Shown here: positions 1 through 10,900 of the stretch, in pieces
Layout of the letters: every line of letters starts with the position of its first letter
How positions within the stretch are numbered: the stretch's first letter is position 1
NCBI GenBank assembly: GCA_016906335.1
Contig: JADEYG010000009.1
Span: 310,001-374,000, forward strand
Source: Novakomyces olei
Taxonomy: Eukaryota; Ascomycota; Novakomycetes; Novakomycetales; Novakomycetaceae
Length of the DNA stretch: 64,000 bases
Direction of reading: 5' to 3'
Translations under genes and position numbers: made by a program
Notes under the pieces: generated by a model
Database searches by the model: none
Told to the model about the DNA's origin: nothing
The model's input: only the letters and a program-made list of their open reading frames with translations

Positions 1-109
1 AGTAAAGGCAAGCAAAAAAAAAGTCGTTGAAATAGAACTCGTAAAGCAGATAAACAATCACAAAAGTAGCATTGATTACACAAAGCAGCCAAATTTGTAA
101 ATCGCTTAC

Positions 110-813
110 CAATGAGCAAAGTCACTTGAGACCACAAACGTATTGGCTGGATCATCAAGGTAAGAGGCCAGCAGTTCTCCGTACTCTTGTTCTTGCCTTG
201 CTGTTATTGCGCCAACTAGTATAGGCACAACAGTAATATCGTGCTCTGCGAATATTTTACGAATGTAGGGCAAATGCATCTCGATCGAATGCTCATCCTC
301 ATCCACATCCAGGGCCATTTGCGAAAACTTTCCGGTCTGCAAAAGTTCTCCTTTTACTATCTGTAAGTAAACTAAGCTTCAATCGTCTCTCACCCTTCTC
401 ATCAAGCGGCAAAGGGCCTAAGGGTGTAGCATACGTCTGGCAACGCGATACGGCACAGTCTTCAAGGTAAGCGTGGTGGCTCGGACCGAGAATGAATACG
501 CGCCGGCTTTTATGAGAACAGATACACTATATTTCACAAAAGAAGAGCATACGTGTATCTCGTGTCCAGCCCGGCGTAGGCCCAGGCGGCAGTCGGGCCC
601 GAGTACGTGTACCCAGCATGGCTACCTTCCTTAGCAAATTCGCCACAATGAAACAACTCACGGTGCAATTATGATTCGGCAGTCTTCAATTTGCCTCTTT
701 TCCTCGGGAACGCGGTCCAAGTAACGGTCAAGCTCAGCATTGAGGGCCGATTTTGAGCCTGTGTACCAAGAATCCGCATGCGTCGCCGTCCGTGTTGCCA
801 TCCTGGCTGCCAT
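110..813 (-). CDS. MHO1: MEMO1/Mho1-like protein, 5' part (gene runs off left edge)
   Basis: Member of the MEMO family, a conserved cytosolic fold related to class III extradiol dioxygenases; it binds metal but its enzymatic role is unsettled. I read four exons on the minus strand: 662-813, 553-621, 394-506 and 110-356, with phases closing at each join. Introns are 40, 46 and only 37 nt. Visible family motifs in order are RTATHADSWYT near the N-terminus, IIAPHAGY across the first intron, FILGPSHHAYL, DEDEHSIEMHLPY and VSSDFAHW. The two active-site-like histidine segments (HAGY, GPSHH) and the EHSIEMHLP segment are all intact. The exon ending at 110 has a good donor at 109-108, and the rest of the gene lies beyond base 1. 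Start could be the ATG at 813 or the in-frame ATG at 801. It is divergent from MIC60. Confidence 0.9.
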
Positions 814-866
814 TGTGGAGTAGTATGATGTAAGCGTCGTAATTAAATAATTAAATAATTAATTAG

Positions 867-1034
867 TTGAATAATTGAATAATTGAATAATTGAATAATT
901 GAATAATTGAATAATTGAATAATTGAATAATTGAATAATTGAATAATTGAATAATTGAATAATTGAATAATTGAATAATTGAATAATTGAATAATTGAAT
1001 AATTGAATAATTGAATAATTGAATAATTGAATAA
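867..1034. repeat. Tandem array, 8-bp unit TTGAATAA, 21 perfect copies
   Basis: Twenty-one uninterrupted copies of an 8-bp unit, followed by one partial copy and preceded by degenerate AATTAAATAA-type sequence. It leaves a long open frame on the minus strand, which is a by-product of the repeat and not a gene. It lies 54 bp upstream of the MEMO1-like start codon. Confidence 0.95.
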
Positions 1035-1230
1035 TTGAATAGCCAACTCTGAACTGCTCAATATTTCAAACCTCATTAAAAGTGTTTTTTTACAACATAT
1101 TCGCAATACATTAGTTTATTTCATTATTTTATATCATTATTCATTTATGCTATTACATGAGAATTGTCTGCAATCCGTACGACAGAAGGCCCATAAAATG
1201 TTGAGCCTTAACTATGAGCTTAATAAACGT

Positions 1231-1326
1231 ACAGTAAAACAGTAAAAATTATAGTCAAAAGTACAGTAAAAAGTATAGTAAAAAGTATAGTAAAAAGTAT
1301 AGTAAAAAGTGTATAGGAGAACATAT
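1231..1326. repeat. Degenerate tandem array, about 12-bp unit AGTAAAAAGTAT
   Basis: Four nearly perfect 12-bp units around 1264-1311 are flanked by decayed copies on both sides, in the shared MEMO1/MIC60 upstream region. Confidence 0.85.
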
Positions 1327-1571
1327 AAAACAGTAAAATGTCGAATTATAGTGGAGTAGAAACTTACAGAGGGCATACTGACATTATTTATCGTCTTTTT
1401 TATAGTAATAAGGGAAATACTGTACACATTACGGGATCACTACAGCCTTCACGAGATGCTGTCGCGAGCTGTCCGGCGGCCATTGGCTCCGCGCCGGCGC
1501 ATATACGCGACTGGAAACGCCATTGACGTAAGATCTTTGCGCAATAGCACCGTCATACTAACCGTGTCAAA

Positions 1572-3542
1572 ATGCAGGTACGAGCATTTACAAAAAGTGC
1601 AGTATACGCAAACTTCCGGCCGAGTCGCAGCTTAAACGCCTCTGGAAAACCCGCAGATGTTGGTGCCAATGGCGTCAGCACTTATGGGCTCGGCCAAGAG
1701 CACGAGGATGAAAGTGCAGGCAAGACTGAACCTGCACCGGTTCCCGGTCTAGCTATCGGAGCGAGGAACGAGGCCCCTACGACAAGTCGCCCGGAACGGC
1801 TGGAACAGCCTCGTCCAATTGCTGATATCGAGCCAGGTTCGCCGGCAATAAACCGAGTAGAGGGCTCCTTAAAGCCGGGCGGCGATGTTTCTCCGGCCGA
1901 GTCTGTCGCTTCTGCCTCCTTCCCTGCTCCTCCTGGGCCTCAGCCAGCTAAACGCCGATTTCGATTCCGAAATTTACTGCTAGCGGCCAGCTTTGTGGGC
2001 GCTGCTTTTGTCGGGGGCAGTTACTACGCTACTCAAGACGAAACGTTTGCCACTTTTTTCGTCGAGTACGTTCCGTACGGTGAGAGGGCCTATAATACGC
2101 TGCAGGAACGTAACTTTGCCCGCAAGTACCCTGACATTAACCGTCGACTAAACACACGGGACTATGTTCTTGTCGGTACGGAGCCCCTAAAGAGTCACAG
2201 ACTGTTGGACCAAGAGCATAAGCAGGAACAGCAAAGCCGGGAATTGAAACGGGAGGTAAAAGCAGCTGACAAGAAACCAAAGGAATCCGGCAAGGAGGAA
2301 AAGAGCACGGGTCCCCACGTTTCTGCTCTAGCGGCTGCAGAAACATCGGCTGCTTCTGGTGGTGCTGCTACTGCTCCAAGTGTTGATGCGCCAGTTACCT
2401 CGGCAACTGTACCCAATCCTGTGCCTCAATGGGTATCGCCTTTTGCTCTAGAGTCGGATGCAGATCCGATAGTGGCAAAGATAGGAAAGTCCCTAAATGG
2501 CCTTATTCAATTGGTGAATGAAAAGGGACAGGCGGATAATTTCCGCCCTGCTATTGACACCTGCAAGTCGGAACTTTATGCTCTGAGCTCTCGTATTAAT
2601 GATATCCGTGCGGACACGAGCCAAAAGGCCCGTGTAGAATTCGAAAAACAGATTGAGCTCATGTCGACTCAGCAATTGGCCCTTGAAAAGCAATTGGAAC
2701 GGGAGCTGGGCGAGCAGCAGCAAGAGTTCAACAAGTTACTGGAACACGAACGTCATTCGCTAAGTAATGCTTTTAATGAGAAATTGGCCTACGAAATGGA
2801 AGCGCAAGCACGGCTGGCAGAACAAAAATACCACAATGAATTGATTGATCAGATAATCAGCCTTCAGCGCCGCTGGACTCGTGATATACGATCACGGGTG
2901 GAGCAGGAGCGTGGCGGCCGACTGGCCAAGTTGGATGTTTTGCAAAAGAAATTAAAAGAGCTAGAAATTGTGGGCGAGAAGTCTGCTGATGCGCTGGAGA
3001 CAAGTCATGCTGCTCATGATGCCTTTGTAGCTGCTGCAAGTCTGCACAATGCTGTTGATTCCGATAGTAGAAAATCTTTTGAAAAAGAACTATTAGCACT
3101 GCGTGATTTGGCAGTTAAAGATGAATTGGTTGCAGTTGCCCTCGCCTCGATTCGTCCGGAGTCTTTCCAAGACGGAATTGTTCCAGCAAGTGAGCTGGCG
3201 GATAAGTTTAGTGCCGTAGCTGAGGAAATTAAAAAGGTATCTCTCCTCCCTGACGAAGCTGGAGTAGCTGGTCATGCTGCCAGCTGGCTGTTTTCTTCCC
3301 TGCTGTTCTCTCCCCGGGGAATGGTCACTGGATCAGATGTTCCTTCTATCCTTGCACGTGCTGAAACGAGCCTGGATCGTGGCGATATTGACGGGGCTGC
3401 TCGTCAACTCAACCAGCTTCAAGGCTGGGCCAAAGTGCTTGCAACTACTTGGCTGGATGAGGCTCGCCGACATTTGGAAGCAAAGCAAGCTGCTGATATT
3501 ATTCAGACAAATATTTTGCTGGAGCAATTGCGCTATCTATAG
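1572..3542 (+). CDS. MIC60: MICOS complex subunit MIC60 (mitofilin)
   Basis: Core subunit of MICOS, the inner-membrane complex that forms crista junctions and contact sites with the outer membrane. A single exon encodes 656 residues. The N-terminus is basic and serine-rich (MQVRAFTKSAVYANFRPSRS), as expected of a matrix-targeting presequence. A proline-rich linker follows, then one membrane segment at about 135-152 that contains a GxxxG-like glycine pattern. Directly after it comes FFVEYVPYGE, a strongly conserved MIC60 segment. The middle (about 330-480) is a long charged coiled coil. The last 120 residues are the mitofilin signature domain, with SLLPDEAGVAGHA and WLFSSLLF. Length and order match fungal MIC60. 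The ATG at 1572 is the only start that keeps the presequence. RIC8 follows on the same strand after 232 bp. Confidence 0.95.
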   Translation: MQVRAFTKSAVYANFRPSRSLNASGKPADVGANGVSTYGLGQEHEDESAGKTEPAPVPGLAIGARNEAPTTSRPERLEQPRPIADIEPGSPAINRVEGSLKPGGDVSPAESVASASFPAPPGPQPAKRRFRFRNLLLAASFVGAAFVGGSYYATQDETFATFFVEYVPYGERAYNTLQERNFARKYPDINRRLNTRDYVLVGTEPLKSHRLLDQEHKQEQQSRELKREVKAADKKPKESGKEEKSTGPHVSALAAAETSAASGGAATAPSVDAPVTSATVPNPVPQWVSPFALESDADPIVAKIGKSLNGLIQLVNEKGQADNFRPAIDTCKSELYALSSRINDIRADTSQKARVEFEKQIELMSTQQLALEKQLERELGEQQQEFNKLLEHERHSLSNAFNEKLAYEMEAQARLAEQKYHNELIDQIISLQRRWTRDIRSRVEQERGGRLAKLDVLQKKLKELEIVGEKSADALETSHAAHDAFVAAASLHNAVDSDSRKSFEKELLALRDLAVKDELVAVALASIRPESFQDGIVPASELADKFSAVAEEIKKVSLLPDEAGVAGHAASWLFSSLLFSPRGMVTGSDVPSILARAETSLDRGDIDGAARQLNQLQGWAKVLATTWLDEARRHLEAKQAADIIQTNILLEQLRYL

Positions 3543-3633
3543 AGGGCAGTTGAGCACTGTGTATCTCAATATACCTTGATCATCGTATTTTCGTGAATAA
3601 TTGTAGCACGTAGTCATACTAGTTGTACGTAAA

Positions 3634-3732
<99 letters not shown>
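3634..3732. repeat. (ATT)33 microsatellite just upstream of RIC8
   Basis: Thirty-three uninterrupted ATT triplets on the plus strand. The array ends 42 bp before the RIC8 start codon and begins about 90 bp after the MIC60 stop, so it occupies most of the intergenic space. Confidence 0.97.
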
Positions 3733-3774
3733 TTATTTTTTTGATCTACTCATGCACAAATCGCGCGTGGGGTA

Positions 3775-5712
3775 ATGCCGGAGGAGACTGTAGGTTCATT
3801 ACTGTCTCAACTCGAATCGCTTTGTGAGAAGTTGGATGGTAATTGCGCTTTCAGATCCAATTGCAAACCTGAATTTTAGATGCAGCTTCGTTGAACCGTA
3901 TTAATTCAATACTGCCGCCTTTGGTTCTGGCAAGTCGGGATGCTAGCAACGCTCGACAACTATTTCAGGTAGATTTATACTGATTCTTCTTTGCTTACAG
4001 AAAACAGAAAATAAATGTTTTTTGCTGTCTTGCCTTTTGCGTGGACGGCAGTGCTGTCGAAGAAAAAACGAGCGATGAGGCTATTCGCTGTGTCGCCAAT
4101 TCTCTATTCTACATCCACGGCACGTCCTCACTCGAATGGTCTCGTTGGGGTTATTTAATTGCATCAAAGTTTGCAAGGGTTTGTCTAAAAGGGAGCTTTT
4201 ATTTCGCGTTTGTTTTATTTGCACTTTATTTAAATTCGTTTGTTTGTATATCGACATAAAAGCGCTAAGCTTGCAGTTGAGCAGATTACCGTTCGGGAAC
4301 AGCCTGTTTTACATTTCTAGAGCAATTTTCCTGCTGACGGTCAACCCTCAGCACGTGAAAGATTTTGGGAATGGCGGATTGGAACTCGTCGTTCAGCGAA
4401 TTTCAGAGGTAGGTGTTTGCCAATATTACTTTGCTTATAATAATAGCTCGTTCCTTACCTTCGACAGAAGACTATATCGCATTTGTCGGGGGTAGAACGT
4501 TCGATTTTCAACGATAATTTAAAGACTTTATACAACGCTAAAGCTCATGTTTCATTGTCGTGGTATGGAAAAGCAGTGTGCAAGCATAAAAGCCTTAATT
4601 TTGATTGTGTTGTTGCTTTAGACTTTATCTTCTCTCTTTCCTGACTTTCTAATTTTGTTTTACATTTTTTTTTGTATTAGTAATTTTATGATCACACTCC
4701 TAACCATACAGTGAAATAAATTGCAATGAAGTACTGCGATACTGGTTCACGACGGATGTCGCTTCTTGTGCGCAAAATTACTTAGAGCACGACAACATAG
4801 TGCAAGCAGTCTTGGTCGTAGCGAGTCTTTCTCTATTTGCCGGTGAAAGCATTCACAATGACGGATTTTGCGATAGATCTGATCTAATAATGACTTTGCG
4901 CCTTACAAGTCTTGTATTCCCAAAGGTCTTTACTGATGAAAAACAAGACCTCGTCAGCCGTATAATTATTTTATTGACGCGATGCAGTCTGATTATGAAC
5001 TTAACAAATTCTATATTTGGCACGGATTCTGAGCTGGACCAATTCTTTGTTCCAAGCACAAGGTAATAAGACTTTGAATATGTCATGTTTAATAATAGGG
5101 ATATTCCTCTTGGACAAGACGGTAGCTTTATCGGACTATTATTAAGATACTGCCAGCAAGAGCCATTGAGCTCGTTGGCCTCCAGCATTTATCGTATGCT
5201 TTACCAGTATGCGGGCAATGGTATGAATAATCTATTAATAAATAAATTGCTTATATATGTTTTCTTTGTTCATTTATTTTATTTTATTTTATTTTATTTT
5301 ATTTTATTTTATTTTATTTTATTTTATTTTATTTTATTTTATTTTATTTTATTTTATCTACTAATGACGACAGGTCGGCGATACATTGAGATGGTAGGAT
5401 TCGGTCATGCGGCAGGTTACCTACATCTCATCCGTGAGAGTGAGCAACTGGAAAACATGCCACGCGCCTATGAAGATTTTAATCTAGTTACGGGGCAAAA
5501 TTGGTCAAAAGCAGAGGAAAGTAGCATTAATTCGCACATTTCAGAAATGACAGAGGAAGAAAAAGAGCGTGAGGCAGAGCGGCTTTTTGTTCTTTTTGAA
5601 AGGTAAATAATGATACATATTTATAAATCTAACATAAAACAGACTGGAAAAGAACGGGCTTTTAAGAGCAGAAAATCCAGTACGCGCAGCACAGCGAAGA
5701 GGCGAGCTTTAA
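3775..5712 (+). CDS. RIC8: RIC8 / synembryn, G-alpha chaperone and exchange factor
   Basis: RIC8 folds G-protein alpha subunits and promotes GDP release from them. It is an all-helical armadillo-type protein in the cytosol. I read nine exons: 3775-3838, 3880-3968, 4008-4178, 4277-4408, 4468-4562, 4712-5062, 5099-5220, 5374-5602 and 5643-5712. All phases close and give 440 residues, near the size of fungal RIC8. Supporting segments are AIRCVANSLFY, ISRAIFLLTVNPQ, NLKTLYNAKAH, GFGHAAGYL, and above all the C-terminal MTEEEKEREAERLFVLFER followed by LEKNGLL and NPVRAAQ, which is diagnostic. The exon 2/3 join (acceptor at 4007) and the exon 3 donor at 4179 are the least certain boundaries. Short exons hide this gene from simple frame reading. 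RIC8 is absent from budding yeasts, so its presence is informative about lineage. Confidence 0.9.
5276..5355. repeat. (ATTTT)16 array inside RIC8 intron 7
   Basis: Sixteen pentanucleotide units fill about half of the 153-nt intron 5221-5373. The array lies just upstream of a CTAATGAC branch-like site and the acceptor GACGACAG, so it also forms an extreme polypyrimidine tract on the sense strand. Confidence 0.97.
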
Positions 5713-6242
5713 AGCACCCGAATCGATTGATCATAATACAGTTGAAATAATAGACTTACATAGAGATTGGACGTTGTTTTAGCGATAAATGTATTGTTTT
5801 GCTCTTTCTTATTTAATAGCCGTGTTTTAATCATCTTACATGTCCTTGATAAATTATACTTTATTATACATAAATTCATTATTTTACTGTCATACTTCTA
5901 ATATTGTTTTTTTTTTTTTGGTTTTTTTTTTGGTTTTTTTTTTTGGTTTTTTTTTTGGTTTTTTTTTTTTGGTTTTTTTTTTGGTTTTTTTACTTTTATT
6001 TTTATTTTATTTTATTTATTTATTTATTTTTCTCATGATACTACACTTTATTATTTGCTCATTAATTATTGTTCTTTTTGTTGTTCTTTTTGTTGTTCTT
6101 TTATCAAAGTTCTTTCATTTTTCTTTTACACGAAATCTGTGTAAATATAGACACGGTTTCAAGCACAAGGTATTTGTACTGGTCCAATACGATAATTTTA
6201 TTAATCCATATTTAAATAAAACCACATGAATCCGGACATTGT
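5713..6242. other. Intergenic, RIC8 to acyltransferase, with T-rich minisatellite
   Basis: 530 bp with no gene. At 5906-5990 there is an array of T-runs (9-13 T) separated by GG, giving about seven imperfect units of 10-13 bp, followed by (TTTA)-like sequence. The remainder is A/T-rich and should contain the RIC8 3' end and the promoter of the next gene. Confidence 0.8.
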
Positions 6243-7611
6243 ATGATGCTCCTCATCGTCAAGGTGCTTTTGTACTTTACCTTGTGGACCGCATCAATGT
6301 CGGTTCTTGGAAAATACGTCCAGTTCTTCCGTTTCTACTTCCGGGCCGGGGCCGGACTTGCCAGTATTATTGCTTGTGCTTCTTACGGGGTTTGTGCTTC
6401 AATTGTTCTTCGTATCGCTGGCCGCCCGGGAATCGCGCAATGGGCTACCGCTCGAGCTTTCAAGACTCTTGCCTCACCTCTTGTCGGGATAAGGTTTGCC
6501 ATTGAGGGTGAAGAAAAGCTCGCTGCCCATCGGCCATGCGTATTCATCTCGAACCATCAAACAGAATTGGATATTCTGATGCTGGGATGGCTTTTCCCAA
6601 AGTATTGCAGTGTTACTGCTAAAAAGAGCTTGAAGTATATCCCTTTTCTCGGGTGGTTTAGTATGTAACGCTTGGATCTATTTTATTATTTTATTTTTCT
6701 CCATTTTTTTTTTTCTTTTTTTCTTTTTTTCATTTTTTATTTCATTTTTTTTGATTATTTAATTATTATAATTTACTTTCTTTTATCCTTTCTCTGTTAT
6801 TTGATTTGTGTTCTTTATACTTTCCAGTCTCCATCTAATTTGATATTGTATTACATCGTTACTCTACGATATAAAAAGTTCATATTTGCTAAAACTCAAA
6901 AAGTGGGACTCAGCGGAACTGTCTTTATCGACCGTGCGAATCATGCTGGCGCTATGCGTATTTTTGATAGAGCCGTTGACCATATGCGGTCACAGCGTCA
7001 GTCAGTGTGGATCTTCCCCGAAGGCACTCGATCCTATTTCACGATTCCTGACCTACTTGCTTTTAAGAAAGGTGCTTTCCACCTGGCTGTACAGGCCGGC
7101 TGCCCTATTGTCCCTATAGTGGTTCAAAACTATTCGCACTTGTTTAACATTCGGGAAAGGCGGTTTGAATCGGGAACAATTCACGTTAAGGGTAGGCCTT
7201 TTGTGTTTCATCACAGTCTTACATTAAACAAGTCTTTTTGTCTGTAAATTTGACTTGATATGTATACTGATGTTTTAACATTAATTTACTCCACTTGTTG
7301 GCAACTACGTGTGATAAATATCGCTCAAATGATTTATCTCATTCTATGTTCATTTCATATTCATTTTTCTCAATCATCTTCATTATATCTTTTAAAATTT
7401 CCAACAGCTTCCGGACTGACTCTAACGAACAGTGCTCGACCCCGTAGAGACAAAGTCGGCCAGTACAGCAACTGTGGATGAACTGTGTGCCGAGGTTCGC
7501 AGTAAAATGCTGGAAGAGCTGATCGAATTGAACAGGGAAGGACCAGACACGACGACAGAGGAGACGCCTTTGTCTGCCAGCTATGAGCGCCTGGTAGAAA
7601 CCCGAGACTGA
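6243..7611 (+). CDS. SLC1: 1-acyl-sn-glycerol-3-phosphate acyltransferase (LPAAT)
   Basis: Transfers an acyl chain to the sn-2 position of lysophosphatidic acid to make phosphatidic acid, in the endoplasmic reticulum membrane. Exons are 6243-6660, 6904-7191 and 7433-7611; phases close to give 294 residues, the usual size. The N-terminus has hydrophobic membrane segments (about 1-22 and 33-60). The catalytic NHxxxxD box is present as NHQTELD, and the second acyltransferase box as FPEGTRSY. The join at 6660/6904 restores GWFMGLSGTVFIDR, a conserved family segment, which fixes that intron. The final exon begins with VLDPVETK and ends in a charged tail. Intron 1 is very T-rich. An ATG three bases downstream (6246) is an equally possible start. 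Confidence 0.94.
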
Positions 7612-7993
7612 GGTGACGATCGGTCTTGAGAATTGTAAACTTTGTTTCACTACAGTAGCAGTTTATTTGAAACAGTGGCTATCGATAAATAATATACAAG
7701 AAACTGGAAATAATAAAAAAACATTATATGTGGATAAGAATATACGTCAGCCATAAAGTGTCGTCGTAACCGTTTATCGATACTAACAGCAAATAGCTTT
7801 CTGTTCATACTAATTTCATCTGGTGTAGATACTCATCGCTAATGTATGGGCGGGCTATATCTGGACCCGAACGTATTGCACATCATTTCACGGATACAAA
7901 AATAATTTTAATATAAATAATACAATATATATAGACAAATATGCAATAGGAGCCCTGCCCTCTATAAGCACAGGCAATCTAAGTCGCACGGCT
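7612..7993. other. Convergent intergenic region, LPAAT and ABC exporter 3' ends
   Basis: 382 bp between two stop codons on opposite strands. A/T-rich, with AATAAA-like words on both strands (for example near 7705 and 7915). No coding or RNA gene recognised. Confidence 0.7.
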
Positions 7994-10900
7994 TCAAACT
8001 CCGTCCCACTCTCCGCTACGTAAAAGATTACGGAAAACTCCCGATTGTGTACTGAGGCGATCAAACGAGCCCTCTTGAACAATTCGGCCCTGATCAAGAA
8101 CGACGATATGCTGAGCATTCTGCATTAAAGCGCTCGAGTGCGTGACGACAATTACAGTCACATTGCGCAAAGCGTTGATTGTCTGCCTTATTATGTCTCC
8201 GGATTCTGCGTCCAGGGCAGAAGTGCATTCGTCTAAGACTAAAACTTTAGGGTTAGGGTAAAGAGCTCGGGCAATACAGAGCCTCTGCGCTTGGCCCCCA
8301 GACAAGCGGGTGGAATCCTGCCCGACAATTGTCATAAAGCCCTCGGGTAAAGACTCAATATACTCGCGAATATTTGCCTGCTCCGCAACCCGCTGCAGCC
8401 TGTCCATATCGATCTCTGTAGAAGGGTAAGCAATATTGTGTGCGATTGACATTTTGAAAATTGTGCAGTTTTGTGGAACGACCGCGATGGAACAGGATTT
8501 TTCATTTGAATTATAATCAACGGAGTTTCCGTCCAGTTGAATTGACGAATTGCTGCTCAAAAGGCTTTTGGAGTAAAGGCCCAAAAGGCTGGCGACAATT
8601 GTGCTTTTTCCCGAGCCAGACGCTCCTACAATGACGCACTTTGAACCTGCTTCCACACGGAAAGTAATATCGTCCAGCGCCAAACTTGCTTTGTCTGGAT
8701 ACCGGAAGGAAACGTGTTCAAAGGAAATCGCTCCTTTTCCGCCTGCCGATAATGACGTGGAGGGATCGTCACTTGTTACTGAATGCCTTTCTCCAGAAAT
8801 GCCTTCTATTCTCGTTTCTTTTCGATCATTGCCCACAGACGCTTTACCCATACAGACACCATTCGCAAAATCGTTACTGTACAAGGCGACAATACGACGA
8901 CTGGCGACAAAAGCTTTTTCTATTTGTGGTACAAACGAAAGAAGCTGTGATGATGTTGTCATTGAAAATAAGATTAAACTGAACGTTGTCAGCATTTTGT
9001 TGACTGTGTATTCGCCTCTCAAAACAAGGATGACTCCAACCCATATTACAAGCGCTGAGATTGTTAATCTTAATTCAATATAGCTATTTTCGTCTTTTGA
9101 CTTATTTTCTTATTTGCTTATTTAATAATTTCGCCATCATACTTCTGTTCGTGTCTTCATTTCTTCATCACACTACTCACCTTTTGACCAATGGCCCATT
9201 GCTTCCAGTAAAGCATAGCATAGTGCACTACACAGTGCTCTTCTTTGCCCTTCGTTATAACAAAGACTATACAGCAAATCTACTTTATCATAGACAAGCT
9301 GCTCTAGATATAAGCTTTTAATCGTACACATTTTGAGAATATATTCTTGCGTAGTAGCAGAGCATTTGTCGGTGAGAGACTAGGCTATTAGTATCTTAAA
9401 GAAAGCAAATTAATTGGAAAGGTTAGTAGCGTGACATAATGTAAATTATTAAACATTTAATTGAATAAAAATGAAAGTTCCTACCTGAGTCCTCTCCTCG
9501 GTCCAATTAGAAACCCAAGAAAATAATTTGCTGCAGGCTAAAAGCACAGGTGCGACGGCAATCATGACCAGCGAAAGTTTCCATCCAGAAACAAATCCCC
9601 ATACGAGACCGACGAGGGCCATGAAAACTGCGACAAGAATATTGCCCAAAAATTTCCCCAAAATGTTACGCATTTCTTCCGTATCATTAACAACAAGTCT
9701 TGTAAGCACTTGAGGCGAAAGGCCAGCGTCGTCAAACACAGACAGATCACAAGCTAAAATACGGCTAAAAGCTCCGTTGCGTAAAGACTCGATCCACCGA
9801 GCGGAAACGTATTCCAAACAGACAATCTGTAAAAAAGAAAAAACTCCGCTAAGAATAGCAAGCAAAAGCACACAGAGGGCCCATTTCACTGAGGCCTTCG
9901 AGTCCATAGCGTGGAAAAATAAATTGAGAAGCTGTGATAAAACAAAGGCAAATATGGGTGTCATGGCTCCCTCACAAAGGCACATTGCAATGCCCAGTAC
10001 AAGAAGCCATTTCTTTTTCTTCTGAATTTGGTTAAGAGCAAAATTGAACAAGGCGAGCAACGATATTTTATCGGTTTTTTCCCGGTCAGAAAACAGTACA
10101 GCACTAACTAGACCGTATTCTGTATCGCTGCTGCCCGCTGCGACGGGCTTCTCCTTGTCTGAAACAGGTTTGCCTCCTAATTTTCGTTTTGTTTGAGCCA
10201 TATTGCCCTGTTCAAGAACCCCGTCCTCATCAAGGTCTCCATGTTTTTGCCAGAAAGTTGCCTCCTCGTCCGTTGCTCCAATCCACCATTGTCCGAAATT
10301 CTGTGGCGTGATTTTGCTCTGATCATGTTGCAAAGACACTTTATCCGTACCAGTATCGTTTGTTTCCCAGCTCAATGTGGACTCCAGTATTGACTGCTCT
10401 TTTTCATCATTATTCTGATTTAATTGTCCATCCCTTATACTCCCCTGGTCGACAATTTGCAGGTTCTGCAGCTTATATACCATTGAATCCGTGTTGCTTG
10501 CCAACTGAAATGCGTAGCCTTGTTCTCGAATCTGTCCATCTTGAAGGACATAGACAAAGGCATCGTCTTCAATCGCAGGCAGATCGTGAGTTATAAAAAT
10601 CGTCGATTTGCCACGCCGAAAGGCTTTGATAGCATCCATACAAAGCGACCGGGCCACATTGTCCAGAGCAGATCCAATTTCGTCAAGTACAAGAACTGGA
10701 GGGTTTCGGTACAAAGCTCTTGCTAGTGTTATTCTCTGCTTTTGCCCTCCAGAAAGATTTGTTTGGGGTCCAATCACAGTATCGCGCCCGTTTTCGAGTC
10801 GCGAAAACACCTCGGTGCACATTGATATGCGTATAGCCTCCTCTGCCCTTGCGACCTGAATCTCATCGTTTGCGTCCCACATTGGGGACCAAACAATATT

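Larger units (their letters stand above)
814..1571. promoter_or_regulatory. Divergent intergenic region between MEMO1-like and MIC60
   Basis: About 760 bp separate the two start codons. The region contains two tandem arrays (listed separately) and A/T-rich sequence, with a more GC-rich stretch of about 100 bp just before the MIC60 start. It should hold both promoters. I cannot point to a specific factor site. Confidence 0.6.

Noticed and set aside
843-1106. Open frame of 87 codons on the minus strand with repeated Asn-Tyr-Ser-Ile-Ile units
   Set aside because: It is a direct product of the 8-bp tandem array; the octamer cycles through frames without stops and has no flanking coding signal.
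3274-3579. 101-codon frame overlapping the MIC60 3' end
   Set aside because: Lies in a different frame within the conserved mitofilin domain, with no motif of its own.
8249-8260. Two TTAGGG units on the plus strand
   Set aside because: They lie in the Walker B region of the ABC exporter, where the codons for Tyr-Pro-Asn-Pro-Lys explain them.
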